NCBI GenBank assembly: GCA_005788585.1 | Contig: SYBY01000275.1 | Coordinates: forward strand, 1-30,545 | Length of the DNA stretch: 30,545 nt | Direction: 5' to 3' | DNA from: Actinomycetota bacterium | GTDB lineage: Bacteria > Actinomycetota > Thermoleophilia > Solirubrobacterales > Solirubrobacteraceae | In this document: positions 1 to 6,890 of the stretch, piece by piece | Position numbering within the stretch: position 1 is the first letter of the stretch | Layout: each line of letters starts with the position of its first letter | Translations under genes and position numbers: made by a program | The notes under the pieces: generated by a model | What the model was told of the DNA's origin: nothing | What the model saw: only the letters and a program-made list of their open reading frames with translations | The model's database searches: none

Positions 1-693
1 GAGGATGTGGCGGTAGGTCTCGCCGAAGCGCTCGGCGCCGACCATGTCCCACCAGCTCGTGTACTCCCACTGGCCGTACCGGCGCTCGTCGCAGCTGGAG
101 AAGAACACGATGACCTTGCGCAGGAAGTACTCGGCCTCGTGGGGCTTGATGCCGCGGGTCGAAGTCAGGAACGCGCGCAGCGACGCGGTCACCCGTGCGG
201 CCGACCAGTCCTGCGGCCGGGGCAGCGTGACCGGGATCTCCATGTCCGGGCCGCCGGTGCGGGCGAACGACGCCTCCCGGGCGCCGACGAGGTTGTCGAG
301 CACGCCGCGGGGGTTCCCCGCGACCGGGATGCGCCGCATCGTGTCCGGGATGTTGCGGTAGAAGCCGGGGAAGAACCGGAACCCGTGCTCGCCGGGGAGC
401 GGGAGCCGGCCGCCTGTGCCGGTGCCAGGGACGGGCATGCTGCGGGCCTTGCCGCCCAGCGCCTTGCGCTCGAAGACCGTGACGGAGAATCCGCGCTCGG
501 CGAGTTCGTGGGCCGCGGCCAGGCCGCCCATGCCGCCGCCGAGGACCGCGACCCGGCGACCGGTGGCGCTGCGCGGCGTGGCGCCGCGCGCACCGGCGGC
601 CTGGACGCCCAGCGCCCCGGCTGCGCCTGCGGCGGCGGCACCCCGAAGGAACCCGCGCCGCGAGATCGCGGCTCCGTGCTCATCACCCTGCAT
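1..693 (-). CDS. Tat-exported FAD-dependent amine-oxidase-like oxidoreductase (partial, C-terminus off left edge)
   Basis: The visible 231 residues are the N-terminal part of a flavin oxidoreductase of the amine oxidase/phytoene desaturase/hydroxysqualene dehydroxylase superfamily. A twin-arginine signal is present (SRRGFLRG, residues 11-18) followed by an Ala-rich stretch. A Rossmann dinucleotide-binding motif VLGGGMGGLAA follows at about 50-60, with the acidic end of beta-2 at VTVFERK (71-77). The GEHGFRFFPGFYRN stretch (101-114) is typical of this superfamily. The ATG at 693 is preceded by a good Shine-Dalgarno (GGAGGAG in the gene's sense, 701-707). The substrate is unknown. The promoter region (713-764) carries two TGACA-type dyads shared with the isomerase/TetR intergenic region, so the gene probably belongs to that TetR regulon. 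The family is clear; the exact reaction is not. Confidence 0.85.
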   Translation of the reverse strand, partial: MQGDEHGAAISRRGFLRGAAAAGAAGALGVQAAGARGATPRSATGRRVAVLGGGMGGLAAAHELAERGFSVTVFERKALGGKARSMPVPGTGTGGRLPLPGEHGFRFFPGFYRNIPDTMRRIPVAGNPRGVLDNLVGAREASFARTGGPDMEIPVTLPRPQDWSAARVTASLRAFLTSTRGIKPHEAEYFLRKVIVFFSSCDERRYGQWEYTSWWDMVGAERFGETYRHIL

Positions 694-712
694 GACCCAT
701 CTCCTCCGTTGC

Positions 713-730
713 TGACAACCAGCGTGGTCA
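713..730. promoter_or_regulatory. Imperfect TetR-type operator TGACA-N8-GGTCA
   Basis: This 18-bp dyad has half-sites at 713-717 and 726-730 and matches the perfect dyad at 746-763 in all but one half-site base. The two centres are 33 bp apart, about three helical turns. It lies at or just downstream of the predicted transcription start of the FAD oxidoreductase gene. Binding by the nearby TetR protein is inferred. Confidence 0.45.
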
Positions 731-734
731 GATG

Positions 735-764
735 ACCCTCCCAGGTGACAACAGCGAATGTCAA
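735..764 (-). promoter_or_regulatory. Promoter with embedded TGACA-N8-TGTCA operator for the FAD oxidoreductase
   Basis: On the minus strand TTGACA (764-759) is followed after 18 nt by GAGGGT (740-735), a plausible -35/-10 pair with an approximately 35-nt leader to the ATG at 693. The perfect dyad TGACA-N8-TGTCA (746-763) covers the -35 element and most of the spacer. The same arrangement occurs at 1593-1622, which is why I read it as a repressor site. Confidence 0.6.
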
Positions 765-778
765 ATAGGTGCGGCGCG

Positions 779-1585
779 CTACTCGAAGCGCGGCGTGCGC
801 TTCTGGAGGAACGCCATGATCCCCTCGACCATCTCGGCGCCCTCGGCCTGCACGCCCTGGGCAACGGCCTCCGCCTCGAACGCGCCTTCAAGCTCCTCGC
901 CGAACGTCGCGCCAAGCATCTGCTTGATGGCGGCCTGCGCCGTCGGCGGGCCGGCGGCGATGCGCGCGGCGAGCCGCTGGGCGTGGCCGGCGAGCTCGGC
1001 GTCGGGCACGACATCGTTGACGAGCCCCCAGGCGAGCGCCTTGTCGGCCGGGACGCGCTCTCCGAGGAGCATCATCTCTGCGGCTCGCGCGTGGCCTGCC
1101 CGGGCGGGGATGAGGGCCGTGGCGCCGCCGTCGGGCACCAGGCCGATGCTCACGAACGACATCAGGAAGTACGCGTCCTCGCTGGCGACCACGAGGTCGG
1201 CGGCCAGCGCCATCGCGACCGCGACGCCGACCGCCGCGCCGTTCACCGCCGCGACAACGGGCTGCGGGATCGTGCGCAGCCCGCGCACGATCGGGTTGTA
1301 GATGTCGCGCAGCACCCACTCGAGGTCGGGGCGGCCGGTCTCGCTGAGCTTGCTCACCGGCGTCTTCAGGTCCGCGCCGACGCTGAACGCCTGACCGGCG
1401 CCGGTCAGCAGGACCGCGCGGGCGCTGCGGTCCTCGCCGATGCGCCCGATGGCGTCGACGAGTTCCAGGCCCATGTCCTGCGTCAGGCCGTTGCGGGCGT
1501 CGGGACGATTCAGGGTCAGATGGGCGATCCCGTCCTCGATCCGCAGATCGATCGACGAGTAGGCCGGTGGGGAGGCGGTGGTCAT
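779..1585 (-). CDS. Enoyl-CoA hydratase/isomerase family protein, PaaG-like
   Basis: This 268-residue crotonase-fold protein has the oxyanion-hole segments SVGADLK (68-74) and VNGAAVGVAVAMALAAD (114-130). By alignment to rat enoyl-CoA hydratase, both catalytic glutamates are absent: Glu144 corresponds to Ala124 and Glu164 to Phe144. The Asp of IGLVPDGG (Asp152) is kept. That pattern fits isomerases such as PaaG (Asp-dependent) rather than a true hydratase. The ATG at 1585 is chosen because TAGCGT (1598-1593) sits exactly 7 nt upstream, giving a leaderless transcript; in-frame GTG/ATG at 1612 and 1609 would lie inside the operator. Probable role: isomerisation of an unsaturated or epoxy acyl-CoA in a catabolic pathway controlled by the divergent TetR. 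Confidence 0.85.
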   Translation of the reverse strand: MTTASPPAYSSIDLRIEDGIAHLTLNRPDARNGLTQDMGLELVDAIGRIGEDRSARAVLLTGAGQAFSVGADLKTPVSKLSETGRPDLEWVLRDIYNPIVRGLRTIPQPVVAAVNGAAVGVAVAMALAADLVVASEDAYFLMSFVSIGLVPDGGATALIPARAGHARAAEMMLLGERVPADKALAWGLVNDVVPDAELAGHAQRLAARIAAGPPTAQAAIKQMLGATFGEELEGAFEAEAVAQGVQAEGAEMVEGIMAFLQKRTPRFE

Positions 1586-1592
1586 GCCCGCC

Positions 1593-1622
1593 ACGCTAAG
1601 AACTGACATCACCCCTTGTCAA
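1593..1622 (-). promoter_or_regulatory. Isomerase promoter with TGACA-N8-TGTCA operator, shared with divergent tetR
   Basis: TTGACA (1622-1617), an 18-nt spacer and TAGCGT (1598-1593) form a strong minus-strand promoter whose start point coincides with the ATG at 1585. The perfect dyad TGACA (1604-1608)-N8-TGTCA (1617-1621) overlaps the -35. On the plus strand the same dyad covers the probable -35 zone of tetR, so autoregulation is expected. A lone extra TGTCA half-site lies at 1639-1643. Confidence 0.65.
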
Positions 1623-1653
1623 CTGCTGGGGTGCGGTGTGTCAGGATGTGGCG

Positions 1654-2295
1654 ATGAGCACTGTCCCTGCGCGTCCGTACCGCGGCCGCAGCGCCGAGGA
1701 ACGCCGGACCGAACGCCGTGAGCGCCTGATCGAGGCCGCGCTGGAGGTCGTCGCCGAGAAGGGCTGGCACAACACGACGGTCCGCGACGTCTGCTCGCGG
1801 GCCAAGCTCACCGAGCGCTACTTCTACGAGGCCTTCGGCGACCGGCAGGGCGTGCTGCTCGCGCTGTTCGACCACGTGTCGCAGGAGGTCGCGGGGATGC
1901 TGCTGGCCGCCGTGGCCGACGCACCCAAGGACGACGCCGCCGGGAGCGCCCGGGCCGCCATCACCGCCTTCGTCGACGCGCTCGCTGACGATCCGCGCCG
2001 CATGCGCATCCTCATCACCGAGGCGCCGGACGACACCGAGCTGCAGGCGCGCCGCCAGGCGGCGGTGCTCGCGTTCGCCCACCTCGTCCGCGACCAGGCC
2101 GCCGACTTCTACGGCGTGTCAGGACGCGGCAAGAAGGATGCGGAGCTGACGAGCCATGTCCTCGTGGGCGGGCTCGGCCAGCTGCTCATGGCCTGGCACC
2201 TGGGCGACGTGAAGGTCAGCCGGACCCGGCTGATCGAGCACGTCACGAAGCTGTTCGTCGCGGTCGCCCCGGTGCGCTCGGGCGGCAGGGAGTAG
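1654..2295 (+). CDS. TetR-family transcriptional regulator
   Basis: A 213-residue one-component repressor. The N-terminal HTH spans about residues 18-62, with RRERLIEAALEVVAEKGWHNTTV, recognition-helix region AKLTERYFYEAFGDR and the usual Tyr/Phe pair. The C-terminal ligand domain is helical and divergent, so the ligand cannot be named. ATG 1654 is preferred over the in-frame GTG at 1636 because the homology begins after it and CAGGAT (1642-1647) lies 6 nt upstream, consistent with a leaderless start. It is divergent from the PaaG-like isomerase, and the dyad at 1604-1621 recurs before the FAD oxidoreductase. An acyl-CoA thioester intermediate is a reasonable guess for the inducer, but that is inference. 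Confidence 0.88.
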   Translation: MSTVPARPYRGRSAEERRTERRERLIEAALEVVAEKGWHNTTVRDVCSRAKLTERYFYEAFGDRQGVLLALFDHVSQEVAGMLLAAVADAPKDDAAGSARAAITAFVDALADDPRRMRILITEAPDDTELQARRQAAVLAFAHLVRDQAADFYGVSGRGKKDAELTSHVLVGGLGQLLMAWHLGDVKVSRTRLIEHVTKLFVAVAPVRSGGRE

Positions 2296-2323
2296 CTCCC
2301 CGCCGCCCGATGCAGCCCTCGAT

Positions 2324-4621
2324 CTAGCGGATCGTCGTCACCCGGAAGTGCAGCGACTCCCCGAAGTTCCCGTCGACCCCGTCGTTGTCGGTCGACAGGA
2401 ACACGTCGCCGGCCTTCGTCACGCCGAGGCCCTCGACCTTGTCGGGCACCGAGATGCTCCGCGCGTCGAGCTCGCCGATGACGTCACGCAGCAGGCCCTT
2501 GCTGACGGTGTCGAGCACCTCGCCGTGCGGCTTCCACGTCACGCCCGGGTCGGTGAGGTCGACCCCGTAGACGCGCTTGATCCGCGCGTTCTCGGCGAGC
2601 TGGTTGTCGCGCTCGACGATCGCCACGGTCTTGCCGTCGGGCAGGAGCGTGATCTCCGAGAGGCCGACCCAGCCGCCCGCGGGCGACGTGACGGCGTCGA
2701 GCGGGTAGTTGGCGAACGTCCATTCGCCCGCGGCCACGTCGTAGCGGCCGATCTTGACGACGCCCTTCGCGTCGTCGGCCCACTCGCGCTGCACGACGAC
2801 CCAGACGGTCTCGTTGCCTGCCGCCTCGGTCCCCGTGACGGTCACGCCCTCGAAGCCGCTGCTGTTCGCCTTCGCGACGAGGCTGGCGGGCAGCGGCACG
2901 CTCTGCAGCACGCTGCCGTCGCCCGCGGTGCGGACAATGAGGTTCGGGCGCGAGCTGCCGGCGTTCGTACGGCCCTCGCTGGCCAGCCAGAAGCCGCCCT
3001 CCTGGCGGGCGACGATGCCCTCGAGGTCGAACTCGCCGCGGAGCTGGTCGTCGGTCTCCGCCGCACCGACCGGGATGCGCTGCGTGATCACGGCCGGGGT
3101 GCGCCCGGCGTCGATCTTGTAGATGAACGCCTGGCCGAGGAACGAGTCGCTGACCGACCACAGCGTGTTGCGCTCGACCGGGTCTCCGGAGAGGCCGGAC
3201 TGGGCCACCCACGGGATCGGCAGGCCGTTCGCGTCGTTGGCGCTGACAAGCTGCGGGTACGGCGCGTCGCCGCGGCGCAGGTCGTACAGCGTCACGACCG
3301 AGCGGACGCCTCCCGGCTCGTCGGTCTCGGCCGACACGGCCAACAGGCCGCGCTTGGTGAGCGCCCGGATGCCCTCCGGACCCACGCCCGTCGGCAGCAG
3401 GCCGACGAACTTCGGCGTACGACGACCGACCTCGTAGACGCCGATGGCGTTGCCGCGTTCCGAGCCGACGAAGAGGTACGTCGTGCGGCCGAACGTCGCG
3501 ACCTCGAGTCCCTCTGGCTCGCCGCCCTTGTTCGCGGCCCGCCCTTCCGGGAAGTGTCCGGCGCGGACGAGCTCGTGCTCGAAGCTCGCCCCGGACTCAT
3601 ACTCGACCTGCCCGCGGGTATTGAACAGCGTGAAGCCACGGCTGCCGCCCTCGACGCCGTTCTCGTCCTCGTAGTCGCCCTCGTTCGCGGTGGCGAACGT
3701 GTCGTCGTCGATCCAGTGCACGGAGTCGGGCTCGCGACGGCGGTCGGGCAGGTCGTCGGTCAACTCGATGACGCCGCTGCCCTGCGGGCCGAGCTCCTCC
3801 TCGGTGGCGTCGACGTTCGTCAGGCTCGTCGACCCGGCCGAGAAGTGCCGCGTGACCTTCGCCCTGCGCAGGTCGACCACGGCGAGGTGGTTGTTCTCCT
3901 GGAGCGTCACGACCGCTTCGTTCCTGCGGTTGATGTCGACGTACTCCGGCTCCGGGTCGCTCGGGGCGGTCTGCGCGAGACCGGTCAGGTTGACGGCGCG
4001 CAGCTGCCGGTCCCAGTGCCAGAACGGGCCGCGCAGGTCGAGGACCTGCAGCGTGCCCGCGGGCGCCTGCGGGATGAGCCCGTCGTTGAGGTCCTCGTCG
4101 CGCTCGTTCTCGATGACGATCGCGGCGTACCGGCCGTCTGGCGAGATGGAGATGGAGTCGGGCTGCCCCGCCAGCGGGATCCGCTTGACGATCTGCTTCG
4201 TGGACGGGCTGACGACGAGCAGCTCACCGCTCGGGTTGGCGAACGATTCGCTGGTGTTCACGGCGACGAGCGACCAGAGGCCGGCGGTCGCGACGCTGGT
4301 GGGCTCGCCGCCCACGGGGAGCGTGCCCTTGGGCTTGGGCGCCCGGGGGTTGGCGATGTCGACGAAACCGATCGCGCCCGTCGGCGAATCGGTGTAGACG
4401 AGGGTGCGGCCGTCGATCGTCGCGTCGACGATCTCGGCGGAGGTCTCGGTGTCCACGGGCAGGCCCGCGGGCAGGTTCTGCGGCACGCTGAAGGTGCCGA
4501 CATGGCCGAACGACTGGCTCTTGGGGCCGAACCACGTGGCCTGGGCGCTGCCAGCGGTCATGCCGGCGGCGGCGGTCGCGGTTGCCGCGGCGGCGATGAG
4601 CCGTCGCAGGTGGGGATGCAC
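2324..4621 (-). CDS. Secreted beta-propeller protein with C-terminal phytase-like esterase domain
   Basis: This 765-residue exported protein has a Sec signal peptide ending near AGSAQA/TW (about residue 28). The N-terminal half carries propeller-like blades of the surface/YncE type (GFVDIANPRAPKPKG, SISPDGRYAAIVIENERDEDLND, LFVGSERGNAIGVYEV). The C-terminal half resembles the 'esterase-like activity of phytase' domain: FDLEGIVARQEGGFWLASEGR, GFEGVTVTG, and the closing VEGLGVTKAGDVFLSTDNDGVD. The start is GTG at 4621 with AGGAGGA (4631-4637) 9 nt upstream. It is probably cell-surface or extracellular and may act on phosphate esters or be structural. It converges on tetR with a 28-bp gap. No anchor or sorting signal is visible at the C-terminus. 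Confidence 0.82.
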   Translation of the reverse strand: MHPHLRRLIAAAATATAAAGMTAGSAQATWFGPKSQSFGHVGTFSVPQNLPAGLPVDTETSAEIVDATIDGRTLVYTDSPTGAIGFVDIANPRAPKPKGTLPVGGEPTSVATAGLWSLVAVNTSESFANPSGELLVVSPSTKQIVKRIPLAGQPDSISISPDGRYAAIVIENERDEDLNDGLIPQAPAGTLQVLDLRGPFWHWDRQLRAVNLTGLAQTAPSDPEPEYVDINRRNEAVVTLQENNHLAVVDLRRAKVTRHFSAGSTSLTNVDATEEELGPQGSGVIELTDDLPDRRREPDSVHWIDDDTFATANEGDYEDENGVEGGSRGFTLFNTRGQVEYESGASFEHELVRAGHFPEGRAANKGGEPEGLEVATFGRTTYLFVGSERGNAIGVYEVGRRTPKFVGLLPTGVGPEGIRALTKRGLLAVSAETDEPGGVRSVVTLYDLRRGDAPYPQLVSANDANGLPIPWVAQSGLSGDPVERNTLWSVSDSFLGQAFIYKIDAGRTPAVITQRIPVGAAETDDQLRGEFDLEGIVARQEGGFWLASEGRTNAGSSRPNLIVRTAGDGSVLQSVPLPASLVAKANSSGFEGVTVTGTEAAGNETVWVVVQREWADDAKGVVKIGRYDVAAGEWTFANYPLDAVTSPAGGWVGLSEITLLPDGKTVAIVERDNQLAENARIKRVYGVDLTDPGVTWKPHGEVLDTVSKGLLRDVIGELDARSISVPDKVEGLGVTKAGDVFLSTDNDGVDGNFGESLHFRVTTIR

Positions 4622-4722
4622 GGTGGGGATTCCTCCTGAGTTGCGAGAAGCCCCGATCTTCGGTGCGTCGGGTCGCTCTGGTGTGAGCGTCTGGTGAACG
4701 CGGGTCAGGGCGCCGCGACCGG

Positions 4723-4759
4723 CCGCAGGAAAACGTCGGTGGGCGCCCCTTTCCTGCGG
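4723..4759. terminator. Hairpin, candidate terminator of the AAA ATPase gene
   Basis: A perfect 10-bp inverted repeat, CCGCAGGAAA (4723-4732) and TTTCCTGCGG (4750-4759), encloses a 17-nt loop. It lies just beyond the stop of the minus-strand ATPase gene and upstream of the next minus-strand gene. There is no clear U-tract, as is common in GC-rich actinobacteria. The rest of the 158-bp gap shows no further signal. Confidence 0.5.
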
Positions 4760-4779
4760 CGCGTCGGTGTTGCGCTCCC

Positions 4780-5556
4780 TCAGTCGTCGAGGACCGCGCG
4801 GAGGTAACGCTCGGGCGCCTCGAGAAACGCGCGTGTGAGCGCCACCGCGCTCAGTGCGTCGTAGTCGCGCTCGGTGAAGCCGTCGTCGTCGATCTCGTAG
4901 ATGCGCGCCTCGGGGCAGGCGAGCAGGATCGGCGAGTGCGTGGCGATCACGAACTGCGCGCCGTCCTGCGCCGCGCGCACGATGATCGCGAGCAGCGTCA
5001 GGAGGCTGGTGACTGAGAGCGCGGCCTCGGGCTCGTCCAGGAGGTAGAGGCCGTTGCCGGCGAACCGGTTGGCTGCGAGGGCGAGGAAGGACTGGCCGTG
5101 TGACTGCTCGTGCAGGCCGGTGCCGCCGTAGAGGGAGACGTCGGGCGCGTGGATCGAGCCGCCGTCGACGAATACGGCGACGTTGAAGAAGCTCTCGGCG
5201 CGCAGGAAGTAGCCGTTGCGCGGGCGGGTTCTCGTGACCTGCGGCGCGAACACCGGGACCAGCTGCCCTCCGAGGACCGGGCCGATGGCCCGGGGAACCG
5301 GCGGCAGCTCGCCCGAGCGCTCGAGCTCCCCGCCCTGGTCGGCGAAGCCCATGGCGTTGGCGAGGCTCTCGATCACCGTCGACTTCCCGACGCCGTTCTC
5401 GCCGGCGAGCAGTGTCACGGGCGTGCTGAGTTCGAGCTCATCAACCCGCTCCATGGTCGGCAGGTTCCACGGGAACTCGTCGGCCGTCCCGACCTGTTCG
5501 AGTCCGAGCACGTAGGGCCCCGGCCCGAAGCGGCGGTCGTCGCGGCGGCGCGGCAT
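4780..5556 (-). CDS. Stand-alone AAA/ABC-type ATPase (AAA_21-like)
   Basis: This 258-residue protein is essentially one ABC-type ATPase head. Walker A is GENGVGKST (52-60). The signature-like motif is SHGQSFLAL (152-160), Walker B is LYLLDEPEAAL (170-180) with the catalytic Glu, and the switch histidine is in ATHSPILL (205-212). It belongs with the RecF/SMC-like 'AAA family ATPase' proteins related to OLD-nuclease heads, but has no TOPRIM domain and no long coiled coil, so it is not an OLD nuclease. Its ATG at 5556 has CAGAAT 8 nt upstream. The large palindrome at 5571-5599 sits at its -35 zone and may control it. Its partner and substrate are unknown. Confidence 0.8.
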   Translation of the reverse strand: MPRRRDDRRFGPGPYVLGLEQVGTADEFPWNLPTMERVDELELSTPVTLLAGENGVGKSTVIESLANAMGFADQGGELERSGELPPVPRAIGPVLGGQLVPVFAPQVTRTRPRNGYFLRAESFFNVAVFVDGGSIHAPDVSLYGGTGLHEQSHGQSFLALAANRFAGNGLYLLDEPEAALSVTSLLTLLAIIVRAAQDGAQFVIATHSPILLACPEARIYEIDDDGFTERDYDALSAVALTRAFLEAPERYLRAVLDD

Positions 5557-5570
5557 GCACGTTCATTCTG

Positions 5571-5599
5571 ACGTTGTGCCGCGCTGCGCGGCACAACGT
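5571..5599. repeat. 29-bp near-perfect palindrome, copy 1
   Basis: ACGTTGTGCCGCGC (5571-5584), one centre base T, then its exact reverse complement (5586-5599). It lies between the divergent ATPase and 97-residue genes, over the presumed -35 of the ATPase. A related 25-nt copy occurs at 6006-6030 (22 of 25 positions identical). It may be an operator, a bidirectional terminator or a REP-like element. Confidence 0.75.
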
Positions 5600-5626
5600 A
5601 CGCCTCGACTGGCAGCATGCCCGGGG

Positions 5627-5920
5627 ATGCGCAAGAAGAAGCTCCGCGTCATGTGGGACTACGGCGCCGAGAACCCGGTCTGGAATCGGCACGGCGGCAT
5701 CGGGCTGGAGAGCCTGGGGCTCAGCACGGAGCTGTGCGCGGCCCTCAGGCGGTGGTCGGCGGCGCTCACCGAGGAGATGTGGGAGGTCATCCAGACCGAC
5801 GACGAGGAACTCACGGCCGAGGCACGTCGCTTGGACGACGAGGGCCGGCGCCTTGCCGAGCGCGTGCAGGCCGAACTGGGCAACCGCTACGCGATCAGGT
5901 ACGTCGGGGTCGACGACTGA
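5627..5920 (+). CDS. Conserved-looking hypothetical protein, 97 aa
   Basis: A small soluble protein beginning MRKKKLRVMWDYGAENPVW and ending YAIRYVGVDD. The middle is helical and rich in Glu/Arg (EEMWEVIQTDDEELTAEARRL). It has no Cys pairs, membrane segment or signal peptide. I recall similar actinobacterial proteins starting with a VMWDYGA-type stretch but know no function. The reading frame extends upstream to 5555, but that extension crosses the palindrome and has no protein-like composition, so ATG 5627 is taken; its Shine-Dalgarno is weak. It diverges from the AAA ATPase gene. One base after its stop begins the duplicated helicase fragment. Confidence 0.6.
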   Translation: MRKKKLRVMWDYGAENPVWNRHGGIGLESLGLSTELCAALRRWSAALTEEMWEVIQTDDEELTAEARRLDDEGRRLAERVQAELGNRYAIRYVGVDD

Positions 5921-5990
5921 ACGCCGCTTCCGCTCGGCCGTCGGACACGCGATCCGGGAGCGACACATCGAGCACACCGCGAACGACGGT
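5921..5990 (-). pseudogene. Decayed duplicate of the 3' end of the helicase-nuclease gene
   Basis: Positions 5921-5990 align without gaps to 6885-6954, with 60 of 70 bases identical by hand count; weaker similarity continues to about 6003. On the minus strand the copy encodes FAVCSMCRSRIACPTAER, matching the authentic C-terminus FAACSMCDYRIACPAAER including the three Fe-S cysteines. In the copy the stop codon has become AAG (5929-5927), so the frame runs on. No upstream helicase sequence is present, so this is a gene-tail remnant and not a functional gene. Confidence 0.8.
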
Positions 5991-6005
5991 GTGGGGTTCG
6001 AGCTC

Positions 6006-6030
6006 TGTGCCGCGTGGCGCGGCAGAACGT
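6006..6030. repeat. Palindromic hairpin, copy 2
   Basis: TGTGCCGCG-TGG-CGCGGCA with flanks resembles copy 1 at 5575-5599 (22 of 25 identical) and forms an imperfect hairpin. It directly follows the helicase-tail duplicate. The remaining sequence to hicB (6031-6147) shows no gene. Confidence 0.6.
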
Positions 6031-6147
6031 CAGCTTCAAGGCCGAAGAGTCCCGTTTGGCATCAGTACTGCAACGCAGTTGCGCCGGGTGCGTAACAACT
6101 CTGCGGAAATGGGGCGGACGCTCGCCACTCGGCCGTACGGTGGACCC

Positions 6148-6176
6148 GTGACGTCACCCGGTTCTCGCGGCATACT
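6148..6176 (+). promoter_or_regulatory. hicBA promoter, probably leaderless, with GTGACGTCAC palindrome
   Basis: GTGACG (6148-6153), a 17-nt spacer and CATACT (6171-6176) precede the hicB ATG (6184) by exactly 7 nt, so the transcript probably starts at the ATG. The perfect 10-bp palindrome GTGACGTCAC (6148-6157) overlaps the -35 and is a candidate site for autoregulation by the toxin-antitoxin complex. Confidence 0.5.
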
Positions 6177-6183
6177 GAATTTC

Positions 6184-6405
6184 ATGAGCGACTTCCTCGA
6201 CCTCACGATCCGGTACGAGGCGGGCGATGACGATTGGATCGTCGCCTCGATCCCGGAGGTCCCGGGCGCGCTTTCGCAGGGGCGTACACGCGAGGAAGCT
6301 CGCGCCAACGTCATCGACGCACTACGCCTGATGTGGACACCGGAGCGCTCGGCCGCTCCGGAGGGCCCGGACGTCGAGTACCTGCGCCTGACCATCGCCG
6401 CGTGA
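6184..6405 (+). CDS. hicB: HicB-type antitoxin
   Basis: This 73-residue protein has the partial RNase H-like HicB fold: an N-terminal strand FLDLTIRYEAGDDDWIVASIPEVPGALSQGRTREEARANVIDAL, with the typical 'PEVPGALSQG.T.EEA..N..DAL' pattern at about residues 23-47. It lacks a C-terminal DNA-binding domain, as in short HicB proteins. It neutralises HicA by direct binding. Its TGA overlaps the GTG of hicA (GTGA), giving translational coupling in the antitoxin-first order. Confidence 0.88.
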   Translation: MSDFLDLTIRYEAGDDDWIVASIPEVPGALSQGRTREEARANVIDALRLMWTPERSAAPEGPDVEYLRLTIAA

Positions 6406-6596
6406 AGCGGCGGGTGCTGGAACAGCACCTCGAACGGCACGGCTGCCGTCAGGTGCAGGAGGGCGCCCGCCACACGAAGTGGGCGGGTCCGTCGGGGGCT
6501 CGCTCGACCGTTCCGCGGCACCGCGAGGTGGACCCTCGGCTTGCGCGAACGATCTGCAGACAGCTCGGCGTGCCGCCGCCCACCGGCTCGAGGTAG
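6402..6596 (+). CDS. hicA: HicA-type mRNA interferase toxin
   Basis: A 64-residue double-stranded-RNA-binding-fold toxin that cleaves mRNA in the known family. It reads KRRVLEQHLERHGC, then EGARHTKWAGP, then VPRHREVDPRLARTICRQLGVPP. The catalytic histidine is His24, in the family's expected place, and the PRHxE and LARxICRxLG motifs are intact. The start is GTG 6402, overlapping the hicB stop. It ends 17 bp before the convergent 90-residue gene. The pair lies between two copies of the helicase tail, suggesting it was acquired or caught up in a rearrangement. Confidence 0.88.
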   Translation: MKRRVLEQHLERHGCRQVQEGARHTKWAGPSGARSTVPRHREVDPRLARTICRQLGVPPPTGSR

Positions 6597-6613
6597 GGCG
6601 AAGGCCGTGTCCG

Positions 6614-6886
6614 CTACAGGGACCATGCGTCTTCGTCCGGCGGATGCGCTTCGGCGCCCGTGGCGCCACCACCGGGCTCTGGGCGCAGGGGCTCCCGCGT
6701 ACCCGCTCCGCCCGCGGGACCGTCAGGGCGCGGGCCGATCATCCGTCGCAGCATCTCCTGCCGTATCTCCTCGCCCTGCGCGAGGATGTTCTGCCGGGCC
6801 TCAGGACTCGCCGAGACGAGTTCGAGCGAGATCAGAGACACCAGCCGCCGCAGTTCGGCGTTGGAGGCCTGTTCGTACGGCCGCAC
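6614..6886 (-). CDS. Small hypothetical protein downstream of the helicase-nuclease, 90 aa
   Basis: GTG at 6886 lies 4 nt after the helicase stop, so the two are almost certainly co-transcribed and possibly translationally coupled. The N-terminal half (RPYEQASNAELRRLVSLI through GEEIRQEMLRRMIG) is a plausible amphipathic helix pair. The C-terminal half is Pro/Gly-rich and probably disordered, ending EDAWSL. No known motif is recognised. It may be an accessory factor of the helicase-nuclease. It converges on hicA. Confidence 0.6.
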   Translation of the reverse strand: MRPYEQASNAELRRLVSLISLELVSASPEARQNILAQGEEIRQEMLRRMIGPRPDGPAGGAGTREPLRPEPGGGATGAEAHPPDEDAWSL

Positions 6887-6890
6887 GCCG

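Noticed and set aside
2348..4639. 763-codon open frame antisense to the phytase-like gene
   Set aside because: It mirrors a well-supported secreted protein gene. Long antisense frames are expected at this GC content, and its translation is Arg/Val/Asp-rich without motifs.
5985..6005. GGTTCGAGCTC resembling a tRNA T-arm
   Set aside because: No acceptor, D- or anticodon arms can be placed around it; the segment is explained by the helicase-tail duplication.
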